Counted from the stretch's first letter, positions 15,472-24,667 are shown. The stretch: DNA of 64,000 nt from an uncultured Bacteroidales bacterium (GCA_902800925.1 CADCGD010000015.1:1-64000); one strand, 5' to 3'. Notes: generated by a model not told the origin, from the letters alone. Numbers and translations: made by a program.

Positions 15472-17562
15472 TTACACTTTCTTCAATACGACAGCCGAAC
15501 GGGCAGGGATGTAGAGCTTGAGCCACTCCTTATGGTCCTGCACATACAACGGATCGTAATTCGTCAAGTGCGTAATGCTGTCGTCGGCAAAGCCATTGCC
15601 GCCAAACTCCTTCGCGTCGGTATTGAGCACCACCTCGTAAGAGCCTGTCGGTACGAGGAAACCGTAGTCGGTATAGCTGCGTGTCGGCGAGAAGTTAAAC
15701 ACGAAGACGAGGTCGCCACGCATGTAGCACAGCACCTGGTCGCCGTCATCGTGCCAGATTTCAGTGACGGGTGTAGCCTGGAAGTTCTTCTGCGACTTGA
15801 TTACCTCAAGCATCTTCTGGTCGAAGTCACCCAGCCAATGGTAGCACAGGTCTTTGTTATCCACGAGGTTCCACTGGCGACGGGCATATTTGTACGACCA
15901 GCCATTACCCTCACGTGGGAAATCAATCCATTCGGGATGACCGAACTCATTACCCATGAAGTTCAGGTAACCACCATTGATAGCACCTGCTGTCACCAGA
16001 CGAATCATCTTGTGCAGGGCAATGCCACGCTGGGCGATATCGTTGACGTCTTTCTTGGCAAAGTGCCAGTACATATCGGCGTCTATCAGACGGAAGATAA
16101 TGGTCTTGTCGCCTACCAGTGCCTGGTCGTGACTCTCGCAATAAGAGATAGTCTTCTCATCAGGACGACGATTCTTGACCTCCCAGAAGATAGAGCAGAC
16201 ATTGATGTCCTCATCACGCACCTCCTTAATGGTCTTGATCCAGTAGTCAGGGATATTCATCGCCATACGATAGTCAAAGCCATAGCCGCCATCCTCGAAT
16301 TTAGCCGCTAGACCAGGCATACCGCTGACCTCCTCAGCAATAGTGATGGCATTCTTGTTGACCTCGTGGATGAGGCAGTTAGCCAGCGTGAGGTAGCAGA
16401 TGGCGTTATCGTCCTCGTGACCATTGAAGTAGTCGCCGTAACCCCCGAAGGCCTCTCCCAGTCCGTGACTGTAATATAGCATAGACGTTACGCCATCGAA
16501 GCGGAAACCATCGAAGTGGAACTCCTCCAGCCAATACTTACAGTTGCTCAGCAGGAAGTGCAGAACGTCGTCTTTGCCGTAGTCGAAGCACAGCGAGTCC
16601 CATGCCGGATGCTCGTGGCGGTCGCCAGGATAGAAGAACTGGTTGGGGTCGCCAGCAAGGTTACCCAGACCTTCCACCTCGTTCTTCACGGCGTGCGAGT
16701 GGACGATATCCATGATGACGGCAATACCCATCTTGTGGGCGGTATCAATCATCTCCTTCAGATCTTCAGGCGTACCAAAACGGCTAGAGGGAGCAAAGAA
16801 AGAAGACACGTGATAGCCAAACGAGCCGTAGTAAGGATGCTCCTGAATAGCCATTACCTGAATGGCATTATAGCCGTCCTTCTTCACGCGAGGCAGCACG
16901 TTCTCAGTAAACTCCTTGTAGGTGCCGACTTTCTCAGCATCCTGACCCATTCCCACGTGGCACTCGTAAATCAACAGCGGAGACTTGTTGGGCTTGAAGG
17001 TCTTTTTCTTCCATTCGTAAGGCTTCTCAGGATTCCATACCTGGGCAGAGAAGATCTTCGTCTGATCGTCCTGTACCACACGACGGCACCAAGCGGGAAT
17101 GCGCTCACCTTCTCCCCCATTCCACTTCACCTTCATCTTATAGAGCTGGCCGTGCTTCAGGGCTTTCTCTGAGAGTTTCAGTTCCCAATTGCCAGTGCCT
17201 TCAATGCGCTTGCACTTGTATTTCTCTGACTCCTGCCAGTTGTTGAAGTCACCAATCAGGTATATCTCTGTGGCATTGGGAGCCCACTCACGGAACACCC
17301 AGCCCTTAGCCAACTTGTGAAGTCCGAAATAGAGATGACCGCTGGCAAAATCCGACAGGGTCTTCTTGCCATTCTTCGTCAACTGAGCTATCTTCCACAG
17401 GGCATGGTCATGGCGTCCGCGGATAGCCTGTTCGAAGGGTTCCAACCAGGAGTCGTCACGCACCAAGCCAATGTGCTTAGGTTCCTCTACTTTCTTCACA
17501 CGCTTGGCGGGAGCTTTCTTTGCCTTTGCCTTCGCGGTCGTTGTTTTCTTTGTTGTAGCCAT
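15472..17562 (-). CDS. glgB: 1,4-alpha-glucan branching enzyme, eukaryote-like type
   Basis: This 696-residue enzyme makes alpha-1,6 branches in glycogen. After a Lys/Ala/Thr-rich N-terminal tail (1-25) come a CBM48-like domain and a GH13 barrel with nucleophile D356 in GFRFDGVTSMLY, acid E410 in TIAEEVSGMP and SHDQALVGDKT. Stretches such as HSHAVKNEVEGLG and YFNGHEDDNAICYL resemble eukaryotic branching enzymes more than E. coli GlgB. It follows yhcH by 18 bases. No other glycogen gene is in the window. Confidence 0.93.
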   Translation of the reverse strand: MATTKKTTTAKAKAKKAPAKRVKKVEEPKHIGLVRDDSWLEPFEQAIRGRHDHALWKIAQLTKNGKKTLSDFASGHLYFGLHKLAKGWVFREWAPNATEIYLIGDFNNWQESEKYKCKRIEGTGNWELKLSEKALKHGQLYKMKVKWNGGEGERIPAWCRRVVQDDQTKIFSAQVWNPEKPYEWKKKTFKPNKSPLLIYECHVGMGQDAEKVGTYKEFTENVLPRVKKDGYNAIQVMAIQEHPYYGSFGYHVSSFFAPSSRFGTPEDLKEMIDTAHKMGIAVIMDIVHSHAVKNEVEGLGNLAGDPNQFFYPGDRHEHPAWDSLCFDYGKDDVLHFLLSNCKYWLEEFHFDGFRFDGVTSMLYYSHGLGEAFGGYGDYFNGHEDDNAICYLTLANCLIHEVNKNAITIAEEVSGMPGLAAKFEDGGYGFDYRMAMNIPDYWIKTIKEVRDEDINVCSIFWEVKNRRPDEKTISYCESHDQALVGDKTIIFRLIDADMYWHFAKKDVNDIAQRGIALHKMIRLVTAGAINGGYLNFMGNEFGHPEWIDFPREGNGWSYKYARRQWNLVDNKDLCYHWLGDFDQKMLEVIKSQKNFQATPVTEIWHDDGDQVLCYMRGDLVFVFNFSPTRSYTDYGFLVPTGSYEVVLNTDAKEFGGNGFADDSITHLTNYDPLYVQDHKEWLKLYIPARSAVVLKKV

Positions 17563-17580
17563 AGTAATATGATTTAAGTT

Positions 17581-18027
17581 TTATGCTTTAATCTTAAATA
17601 TTGCCTTCTTGAATTCAGGAACAGTGGCAATACAGGGAGCATGACCATCCTGCGGGAAGAAGATAGCCATCATGCCTGGCTGACAGGTCACATAGCTGTC
17701 GGCTGCCAATTCAGGAATCTTGGTAATGTCCTTCTCTGCATTATACGGGACATCGGGCAGTTGGTCGCGCTGGGTGAAACCATAGGTCTCTGCTGCAGTG
17801 ATAGGAATCTGGATATCAATCATCTTATTATGAGTCTCAATGACGGCCTCATCAGGCGTCTTACTCTTAGTAGTCGTGATATTGACAAAGAGGTCTTTGC
17901 CTTCGATTTCATACTTGCCATCAGCCATCTTACTAAGGTCGTTAGCTTTCAGAAATTCTACTACTTTAGGAAACAGCGGATTAATGGCTGCATACTTCTC
18001 CAAATTGTCTAAAGTGTCGATGATCAT
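17581..18027 (-). CDS. YhcH/YjgK/YiaL-family cupin-like protein
   Basis: 148 residues, all of them the DUF386 fold. Family members are small beta-sandwich proteins near sialic acid or other sugar genes, with proposed anomerase-like roles. Conserved features are the MIIDTLDNLEKY start, EIEGKDLFVNI, EThNKMIDIQIPI and the C-terminal PGMMAIFFPQDGHAP with its metal-binding histidine. It lies between a MORN gene and glgB on one strand. Substrate not predicted. Confidence 0.9.
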   Translation of the reverse strand: MIIDTLDNLEKYAAINPLFPKVVEFLKANDLSKMADGKYEIEGKDLFVNITTTKSKTPDEAVIETHNKMIDIQIPITAAETYGFTQRDQLPDVPYNAEKDITKIPELAADSYVTCQPGMMAIFFPQDGHAPCIATVPEFKKAIFKIKA

Positions 18028-18059
18028 AATTGTCTTCGTGTTATAAGTTAAACATATTT

Positions 18060-19193
18060 TTAATTATTCTCCAATTGACGTTTGCCGCGCACATAGGTGC
18101 CTTGGGCTGTGATATTGCCATTACGGTCCTTCTCTACGAAACGACCGTCACGACGATCATCCACATAGGTTCCCTCGAAGCGCAAGCCTTCCTTGTTCTC
18201 TTCGATAGCTGGCCCGTGACGCTTGCCATCCTTGAAATGGCCACGGAACTTGGAGCCGTCAGCATAGCGGGCGATACCCTCACCGTGAATGGTCCCATTG
18301 CGGAACTGTCCCTCAAAATAGTCACCATTCTTCATGGTCAGCTTACCACGACCATTGGGTTTATCGGCCTTCCACTCACCCTGATAGGTATTGCCGTTTT
18401 TCCATACCAGCGTACCCTGACCACTCTTGTCGCCCTTATAGAACTGTCCCGTATAGCGGTCGCCATTGGCATAGCGGAAGATGCCCTGACCCGTGCGCTC
18501 GCCATTGACGTAGTCGCCATCGTAGAAGTCACCATTCTGGAACTTATAGATGCCCTTGCCATTCTGCACATCGTTGACGAACTGTCCGATATAGGCATCA
18601 CCGTTGGCATAGCGGAAAGTACCCTTACCATGCTGGCGGTTATCCTTCCACTGTCCTTCGTAGGAAGAACCATCGACCCAATTAAAGGTACCACGACCGT
18701 TTTTCTGGTCATTCAGCCATTCACCATCGTAATAGGCACCGCTCTTATAAGTATACTTTCCCTTGCCACTGCGCTTGCTTACCTTCCACTGACCGTCATA
18801 GACGTCACCATTATAATAATACATGACGCCATGACCCTCTTGTTCGTCACGATACCACAAGCCAACATATTTATTATTGTTATTGAAGTAGAAAGTTCCC
18901 TTGCCGTGCTGATGGTCCTGCAGCCACTGGCCCTCATACTTCTCACCATCGTGGAACGTATAGACACCAAAGCCCTGACGTTTGCCCTTGACATATTCGC
19001 CTTCAAAGCTGTCGCCGTCTTTCCATGTTGTCTTACCTTTACCATGCGGTTTTCCTGCCATCATCTGCCCCTTATACTCACCGCCGTCCTTCATCTTACA
19101 GGAGCCTAGGGTTATCTTCTGGGCTGACACAGAAAGCGCCAGCATGGTACAAAAAAAGAGAATTATATATCGTTTGTTCATAAGAATAGACAT
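18060..19193 (-). CDS. Exported MORN-repeat protein
   Basis: After a signal peptide (1-24, ending VSAQ) the 377-residue protein is almost entirely MORN repeats, about 14 copies of the 23-residue pattern G-x-Y-x-G-x-W...G-x-G (for example YEGQWLQDHQHGKGTFYF). MORN repeats form extended beta sheets that bind lipids or proteins. Its TACCTTTG promoter box is at 19204-19211. It is first in an operon with yhcH and glgB, although no functional link is known. Its 5' region abuts the truncated kdsB. Confidence 0.9.
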   Translation of the reverse strand: MSILMNKRYIILFFCTMLALSVSAQKITLGSCKMKDGGEYKGQMMAGKPHGKGKTTWKDGDSFEGEYVKGKRQGFGVYTFHDGEKYEGQWLQDHQHGKGTFYFNNNNKYVGLWYRDEQEGHGVMYYYNGDVYDGQWKVSKRSGKGKYTYKSGAYYDGEWLNDQKNGRGTFNWVDGSSYEGQWKDNRQHGKGTFRYANGDAYIGQFVNDVQNGKGIYKFQNGDFYDGDYVNGERTGQGIFRYANGDRYTGQFYKGDKSGQGTLVWKNGNTYQGEWKADKPNGRGKLTMKNGDYFEGQFRNGTIHGEGIARYADGSKFRGHFKDGKRHGPAIEENKEGLRFEGTYVDDRRDGRFVEKDRNGNITAQGTYVRGKRQLENN

Positions 19194-19203
19194 TTAAACT
19201 TGA

Positions 19204-19211
19204 CAAAGGTA
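19204..19211 (-). promoter_or_regulatory. -7 promoter box, MORN-yhcH-glgB operon
   Basis: Minus-strand TACCTTTG, 10 bases before the start codon, with TTTGC about 20 bases further upstream. The 5' leader would be very short. Confidence 0.6.
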
Positions 19212-19256
19212 TGAAAAAAATGCGAGACTGCAAAGCGTTTTAAAAAATATTCACTA

Positions 19257-19961
19257 ACACGCTTTCCTGGCAAACCATTGGCCATGCTGGGCGGTAAGAC
19301 CGTTATCCAGCGAGTTTACGAACAGGCAACATCCGTCTTGGGCGAGGCCTATGTCGCCACAGATGACGAGCGTATCTACCAGGCTGTAGAGGCCTTTGGT
19401 GGCAAGGTTGTTATGACGCGTACCGATCATAAGAGTGGCACCGACCGCATTGAGGAGGCCGCTACCAAGATTAACACCGATGCCGATGTCATCATCAATA
19501 TACAGGGGGACGAACCCTTTATCCAGGCTTCACAGATAGAGACGCTGATGCACCTCTTCGACGACCCGACGACACAGATTGGCACGTTGGGCAAGCACTT
19601 CGAGACGATGGAGGCCGTACTGAACCCCAACTCTCCGAAGATAGCCTGCGACAAGCGAGGGTTTGCTCTCTATTTCAGTCGTTCGGTAATACCTTATGTG
19701 CGTGGCAAGGAACAGTCCACCTGGCTGGAGCATTTCCCTTATTTGAAGCACCTCGGCATCTATGCCTACCGCAGGGAGACACTCCACGAGGTAACACAGC
19801 TGCCCCAAACACCGCTGGAACTGAGTGAGAGTCTGGAACAGCTGAGATGGTTGGAAAACGGTTATCGCATCCGCGTGGGACTGACCGACGTAGAAACGGT
19901 AGGTATCGACACGCCCGAAGACCTGCAGCGCGCTGAAGAGTTCCTGAAAAATAACAATTGA
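19257..19961 (+). pseudogene. kdsB: CMP-Kdo synthetase missing its N-terminus
   Basis: From TRFPGKPLAMLGG (codons from 19257) to the TAA at 19961 this is a clear 3-deoxy-manno-octulosonate cytidylyltransferase, which activates Kdo for lipid A core synthesis: ATDDERI, HKSGTDRI, NIQGDEPFI, YFSRSVIPY, LGIYAYR, GIDTPEDL. The usual start, about 13 residues of the form MxFxxIIPARYAS that bind CTP, is absent. The frame upstream reads unrelated KKCETAKRFKKYS back to TGA 19212, with no ATG. The nearest possible starts are TTG 19278 and ATG 19284, which lose the nucleotide loop. Real deletion or assembly error; listed as broken. Confidence 0.75.
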
Positions 19962-19987
19962 TGGTTAAATCTTAAAAATAATGCACT

Positions 19988-21694
19988 ATGAAAAAAACAA
20001 TAATCCTTTTAGTACTAATGTGTATCTGCATGACAGCCATGGCTAAACAAGGGAAGACCGTGACCTTGCGAATAGTAGAAACCTCTGACGTCCATGGGGC
20101 TTTCTTTCCCTATAACTTCACGGAACGCCGTCCCATGGAAGGAACAATGGCACGAGTCAGTACTTATCTGAAGCGACAACGCAAGACCTATGGCGACCGC
20201 CTGATTCTGTTGGACAACGGCGATATCCTGCAAGGACAACCTACCTGCTACTATACCAACTATGTCAAGACTGACGAACCCAATATCGCCGCAGAGGTTA
20301 TCAACTACCTGCAGTACGATGCCGAGACCTTCGGCAACCACGATGTGGAGACGGGGCACGCTGTCTATGATAAGTGGATCAGGGAGGTGAAGTGTCCGAT
20401 GCTGGGTGCCAATATCATCGACACCAAGACCAACAAGCCTTATGTCAAGCCTTACACCATCATTGAGCGTGAGGGTGTCCGCGTAGCTATATTAGGCATG
20501 CTGACCCCCGCTATTCCCAACTGGTTGCACGAAAGTCTGTGGACGGGTTTGCGTTTCGACGAGATGCTCCAGACAGCCCGCCATTGGATTAAGATTCTCA
20601 AGGAACAGGAGAAGGCAGACGTCATCATCGGACTCTTCCATAGCGGATGGGATGGCGGTATCGTCACACCAACCTATGAGGAAGACGTTGCCAAGAAAAT
20701 GGCTGAAACCGTTGAGGGTTTCGATGTCATCTTCTTCGGCCACGATCATACTGAGCGCAACACCACCATCAACAACACGCTCTGCATGGACCCGTCGTGC
20801 AACGCCCTCAAAGTAGCAGAAGCTACCATTCAGATTCGTAACGGCAAGGTTATCAGCAAGAAAGGTGCACTTATCGATGTACGCAACGAAGCCATCGACC
20901 AGCAGTACATTGCCCATTTCCAGCCACAGATTGACGCCATCCGTCAGTATGTGGAGCGACAGCTGGGTACCTTTGTCAGTCCCATGCGCTCGCGCGATGC
21001 TTTCTTTGGTTCTGCTGCTTTCACCGACCTGATTCACCAGCTGCAGTTAGACGAAACACATGCAGATATCTCGTTCAACGCACCTCTGACGTTCAACACC
21101 GACATCAAGGCAGGACCGATATACATGAGTGACATGTTCAAGCTCTACCGTTACGAAAATAAGATCTATGTGCTCCGCATGACGGGTGAGGAGGTACGCA
21201 AACACCTGGAGATGAGCTACGACCTATGGGTGAACACTATGAAGAGTCCCGACGACCATATCATGATGCTCAACGAAGGATCAGCAGGCGACGAGCAACG
21301 CAGAGGTTTCAAGAACCTGACCTTCAACTTCGACTCGGCAGCAGGCATCGACTACGTCGTCGATGCCACCAAGCCCGACGGTCAGAAGGTACGCATCCTC
21401 CAGTTCTCTGACGGTCGTCCATTCGACGAGAAAGCATGGTACAAGGTGGTCATGAACAGCTACCGTGGCAACGGTGGTGGCGAACTGCTCACCCATGGTG
21501 CCGGCATTCCCCTCGACTCCATCAACAACCGCATCATCTTCATGAGCGAGCGTGACCAGCGTTATTATCTGACACTAAAGATTGAGCGAGAAGGGAAAGT
21601 AGAAGGTAAGCCACTGAATAACTGGCGCTTCATCCCCGATGCATGGGCACGTCCCGCCATTGAACGTGACCGCAAACTAATATTTGGAGAGTAA
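19988..21694 (+). CDS. Exported 5'-nucleotidase/cyclic phosphodiesterase (UshA family)
   Basis: A 568-residue periplasmic or surface enzyme with signal peptide (1-19). The metallophosphoesterase domain shows SDVHG (33-37), DNGDILQG, GNHDVE, and GHDHTE, and the C-terminal 5'-nucleotidase domain includes the SYRGNGGGE substrate region. It should release phosphate and nucleoside from nucleotides or cyclic nucleotides. It is 26 bases after kdsB and followed by a 9-bp repeat array before nudC, so co-transcription is plausible. Confidence 0.9.
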   Translation: MKKTIILLVLMCICMTAMAKQGKTVTLRIVETSDVHGAFFPYNFTERRPMEGTMARVSTYLKRQRKTYGDRLILLDNGDILQGQPTCYYTNYVKTDEPNIAAEVINYLQYDAETFGNHDVETGHAVYDKWIREVKCPMLGANIIDTKTNKPYVKPYTIIEREGVRVAILGMLTPAIPNWLHESLWTGLRFDEMLQTARHWIKILKEQEKADVIIGLFHSGWDGGIVTPTYEEDVAKKMAETVEGFDVIFFGHDHTERNTTINNTLCMDPSCNALKVAEATIQIRNGKVISKKGALIDVRNEAIDQQYIAHFQPQIDAIRQYVERQLGTFVSPMRSRDAFFGSAAFTDLIHQLQLDETHADISFNAPLTFNTDIKAGPIYMSDMFKLYRYENKIYVLRMTGEEVRKHLEMSYDLWVNTMKSPDDHIMMLNEGSAGDEQRRGFKNLTFNFDSAAGIDYVVDATKPDGQKVRILQFSDGRPFDEKAWYKVVMNSYRGNGGGELLTHGAGIPLDSINNRIIFMSERDQRYYLTLKIEREGKVEGKPLNNWRFIPDAWARPAIERDRKLIFGE

Positions 21695-21705
21695 TAACAA
21701 CCACA

Positions 21706-21735
21706 GATTATACGGATTATACGGATTATACGGAT
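21706..21735. repeat. Nonamer array, GATTATACG class, between genes
   Basis: Three exact copies of GATTATACG and a partial fourth fill most of the gap between the 5'-nucleotidase and nudC, ending next to the nudC ATG. Confidence 0.9.
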
Positions 21736-21738
21736 TTC

Positions 21739-22482
21739 ATGAAATACTTTGTATTTTGTCAGTCGGACCTCGTCCTGCAGAAAACGAACGATGGCTACCA
21801 GATACCCGAAGAGGCACCCACCAGTACTAAACCCTGGACAACGGTGATGGACATTGATGGCGCCAAGGCTTACCGCATAGACCAACCATTGACAGGTGAC
21901 GAACGCTATGAGATGTGTGGACTGCGACAGAGCTACTATAAGCTTTCGGAATCCGACTACCGGCTGGCAGGCAAGTGTCATGAGTTGCTCTATTGGGACC
22001 AGAATACGAAGTTCTGCGGGGTCTGCGGTGGTACCATGCGCTTCGATACCGCCATCTCCAAGAAGTGCGAGCACTGCGGTAAGGAGATTTGGCCGTTCCT
22101 GGCCCCTGCTGTCATCGTCCTGGTCCGCAAAGGTGACGAGGTACTGCTGGTTCATGCCAACAATTTCCGCGATGACCACTACGGACTGGTAGCGGGTTTC
22201 GTAGAGACTGGCGAGACACTGGAAGAAGCCGTCTATCGCGAGGTGATGGAAGAGACAGGGCTGCATATCACCAATCTGAAGTATTTCGGCAGTCAGCCGT
22301 GGCCCTACCCTTGCGGACTGATGGTGGGGTTCACCGCCGACTACGACTCTGGCAAGATACACCTGCAACGCTCCGAGTTGTCGAAGGGTGCTTGGTTCGA
22401 TCGCGACCACCTGCCCCACATCCCCGAGAAACTGTCCATCGCCCGTCAGCTCCTTGACTCATGGTTGGAGGAAGAGAAATGA
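21739..22482 (+). CDS. nudC: NAD(+) diphosphatase, Nudix family
   Basis: The 247-residue enzyme cleaves NAD(H) and may remove NAD caps from RNA. It has a four-Cys zinc ribbon (C93, C96, C110, C113), the Nudix box from 153 (GFVETGETLEEAVYREVMEE) and the NudC-specific SQPWPYP motif (185-191). The gene order with a 5'-nucleotidase upstream fits nucleotide salvage. The stop overlaps the next start as ATGA. Confidence 0.94.
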   Translation: MKYFVFCQSDLVLQKTNDGYQIPEEAPTSTKPWTTVMDIDGAKAYRIDQPLTGDERYEMCGLRQSYYKLSESDYRLAGKCHELLYWDQNTKFCGVCGGTMRFDTAISKKCEHCGKEIWPFLAPAVIVLVRKGDEVLLVHANNFRDDHYGLVAGFVETGETLEEAVYREVMEETGLHITNLKYFGSQPWPYPCGLMVGFTADYDSGKIHLQRSELSKGAWFDRDHLPHIPEKLSIARQLLDSWLEEEK

Positions 22483-23888
22483 AAAAGATTCGTTCCATAG
22501 CCACCCTTGCCGATATCCTTATCATGGCAGTGGTGGCTCTTGTCAATCCCCTCAACCCCTTTCACAACCGCTACCCAGCTACTCCGCCACACATTCCCGA
22601 CAAGGTGGAGATACGCTATGTTGCCAACACCCCTATCGACTCTACACAGCAAGCACGCATCCATACGGAATTGGACGAGATGCGCTATTATTTCAAGGTA
22701 CACAATGTCTCTGACGAGGGCTATCATCTTGTGGCACGCTACCATGAAGTGCTCAAACAGAAAGCAAAAAAGATTAACAAATCGACTCACGGGGACAGAC
22801 CCTATGAGTCATATGTCCGCATCGCTGCCAAGGACCGTCCCATGCCCGCCGTCAAGATCAGCGGTGGCTACTGGAAGGCGGGACACTTCTTGGTCGGCTC
22901 GCTCAACGGGAAGGGTATTGCCCGTGACTGGCGGGGACGCATCGTTTCTGCCCAATGGGATGCTGACACCGTAGTCTCTGCTATCCGCGTCGACGAGCAA
23001 GGCATCTACCAAGGACAGATGGACACCTTCTTACAGGCCTGCGGACAAGGTACAATGGACGAATGGGACGGCTGTCACAAGGAGGGTTTCTGGCAAGACG
23101 ACCAGTTACAAGGTTTCGCCTTCGAATCCTCACCCAACCACCAGTTGCGCATCGGTGAATGGAAGGCTGGGAAGTTCTTAGGAGAGAAGTTAAAATACAC
23201 GACAGAACGCATCTACGGCATCGATATTTCGCGCCATCAGCACGAGAAAGGACGCAAGCGCTATGGCATTGATTTCTCGAAGCTTCGAATCACCTCACTA
23301 GGCAAGCGTCACGACACGCAAGGACGCACATTCCCCGTCTCTTTTATTTACATCAAGTCCACCGAAGGCACCACCATCCGCAACCGTTATTTCATGACCG
23401 ATTATATGAAGACCAAGAAAGCGGGCATCCATGTCGGTGCCTACCATTTCTTCTCCCTCAAGTCGTCAGCGGAGTTGCAGGCCAAATATTTCGTCAACCA
23501 CACGCTGTTCCGCAAGGGCGACTTCCCGCCCGTGCTAGACGTAGAACCCACCGATGCTCAGATTAGGAAGATTGGTGGTTCTGACGCGCTCATGAAGCGC
23601 ATTCGCATCTTTATGGAATATGTCGAGAAGCGCACAGGCATGCGCCCCATCCTCTATGTCAGTCAGATGTTCGTCAACAGACACATGGCAAACGCCACGG
23701 ATATCAAACAGAAATACAACGTCTGGATAGCCCGTTATAGCCAGTATAAGCCCGACGTTAAGCTGGCCTACTGGCAGCTATGTCCCGACGGTCGTGTTGA
23801 TGGCATCACAGGCGAAGTGGACGTCAATGTCTTCAACGGCTATCAAGACCAGTTCACGGAGTTCGTCAAGACTGGCTTTCATAAATAG
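22479..23888 (+). CDS. GH25 lysozyme with an N-terminal MORN-like region
   Basis: I place the start at ATG 22479, which overlaps the nudC stop (ATGA) and begins MKKIRSIATL, giving 469 residues with an N-terminal membrane anchor or signal (6-27). Residues about 130-240 hold degenerate MORN-like repeats (GIYQGQMDTFLQACGQGTM, EGFWQDDQLQGFAF). The GH25 domain starts near 246 (YGIDISRHQ) with active-site D354 and E356 in VLDVEPTD and ends VNVFNGY. It should cut peptidoglycan glycan chains. A REP-like palindrome is read through as STHGDRPYES (about 102-111). Confidence 0.88.
   Translation: MKKIRSIATLADILIMAVVALVNPLNPFHNRYPATPPHIPDKVEIRYVANTPIDSTQQARIHTELDEMRYYFKVHNVSDEGYHLVARYHEVLKQKAKKINKSTHGDRPYESYVRIAAKDRPMPAVKISGGYWKAGHFLVGSLNGKGIARDWRGRIVSAQWDADTVVSAIRVDEQGIYQGQMDTFLQACGQGTMDEWDGCHKEGFWQDDQLQGFAFESSPNHQLRIGEWKAGKFLGEKLKYTTERIYGIDISRHQHEKGRKRYGIDFSKLRITSLGKRHDTQGRTFPVSFIYIKSTEGTTIRNRYFMTDYMKTKKAGIHVGAYHFFSLKSSAELQAKYFVNHTLFRKGDFPPVLDVEPTDAQIRKIGGSDALMKRIRIFMEYVEKRTGMRPILYVSQMFVNRHMANATDIKQKYNVWIARYSQYKPDVKLAYWQLCPDGRVDGITGEVDVNVFNGYQDQFTEFVKTGFHK
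22784..22810. repeat. REP-like palindrome inside the lysozyme gene (GACTCACGGGG family)
   Basis: Arms GACTCACGGGG and CCCTATGAGTC pair at 9 of 11 positions around ACAGA. The element at 48690-48722 has the same arms and the complementary loop in reverse orientation. Here it is translated in frame. Confidence 0.65.
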
Positions 23889-23892
23889 TTCC

Positions 23893-23977
23893 TCGAAACT
23901 TCGAAACATCGAAGCATCGAAACTTCGAAACATCGAAGCATCGAAACTTCGAAACATCGAAGCATCGAAACTTCGAC
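23893..23977. repeat. Octamer array TCGAAACT/TCGAAACA/TCGAAGCA
   Basis: Ten or more 8-base units cycle through three variants, making a 24-bp higher-order repeat of about 3.5 copies. It fills the gap between the lysozyme stop and trmN6 (convergent) and may fold strongly through TTCGAA palindromes. Confidence 0.9.
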
Positions 23978-23978
23978 A

Positions 23979-24638
23979 TCAGAGGTAAAAGGCGCTAGTC
24001 AGCGCCTGATAGTCTTCTGAGCCTATCGTCAGTTGTTCTTTCTGACAGGGGCAGGGATGTTTCCTAAACGCCAGCAGATAACGCTTGGCAGGCTTCCTTT
24101 CAGTGGTTTTTACGCCGCATACCCTGCTGGGAAAGAAGCCCACAAAGACAGCCTCGTCCTCCATCCTGCGACGGTAGTCAAACGGAATTACCACAGAGAA
24201 CTCTCCATTATCAGCCAACAAGCGGTATGCCGCCTTCATCAGTTCAGCGTAGCTCAGCGTGGCAGTATGGCGGGCCATATTCCGCTGCTCGTCGGGAGCC
24301 TGTAGCGAGTCTATAAAGAACGGTGGATTGCTCACTATCGACTCATACTCGCCCAGATGTTCCTGCACAGCCTGCTGCAGCACACTGATGCGCCCTAAGA
24401 AAGGTGACTGCGAAACGTTCTGCTCTGCCTGTCTGACAGCTCCCTCGTCAATATCTATGGCCGTCACTTGCGCCTCAGGGTAGCGCTGCGCCATCATCAG
24501 GGCAATGATGCCCGTCCCCGTACCAATATCCAAGATACGTGGTCCTCCCTTGGCCCACGCGCCCAGTAGCACACCATCAGTACCCACCTTCATGGCGCAC
24601 AACTCCTGCTCTATGGTAAACTGCTTGAATTGAAACAT
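23979..24638 (-). CDS. trmN6: tRNA1(Val) adenine-37 N6-methyltransferase
   Basis: A Rossmann methyltransferase of 219 residues. The AdoMet loop is LDIGTGTGIIALMMAQR and the N6-adenine motif IV is NPPF in SNPPFFIDS. The FKQFTIEQELCAMKVGTDGVLLGAW start and the C-terminal lysine-rich block match the YfiC/TrmN6 family, which modifies A37 of tRNA-Val. ATG 24638 is preferred over an upstream in-frame ATG at 24662 because the -7 box lies at 24660-24667. Confidence 0.9.
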   Translation of the reverse strand: MFQFKQFTIEQELCAMKVGTDGVLLGAWAKGGPRILDIGTGTGIIALMMAQRYPEAQVTAIDIDEGAVRQAEQNVSQSPFLGRISVLQQAVQEHLGEYESIVSNPPFFIDSLQAPDEQRNMARHTATLSYAELMKAAYRLLADNGEFSVVIPFDYRRRMEDEAVFVGFFPSRVCGVKTTERKPAKRYLLAFRKHPCPCQKEQLTIGSEDYQALTSAFYL

Positions 24639-24659
24639 ATCCTTTACGTTTACAGAGCA

Positions 24660-24667
24660 CAAAGATA
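24660..24667 (-). promoter_or_regulatory. -7 promoter box for trmN6
   Basis: Minus-strand TATCTTTG, 21 bases upstream of ATG 24638. Confidence 0.55.

Noticed and set aside
18030-19109. Hydrophobic rightward frame of 359 codons
   Set aside because: It is the mirror of the MORN-repeat gene; the regular Ile/Leu pattern comes from the repeated antisense codons, not a membrane protein.
23893-23977. Possible CRISPR array
   Set aside because: Units are 8 bases and directly adjoining with no spacers, and no cas gene is nearby.
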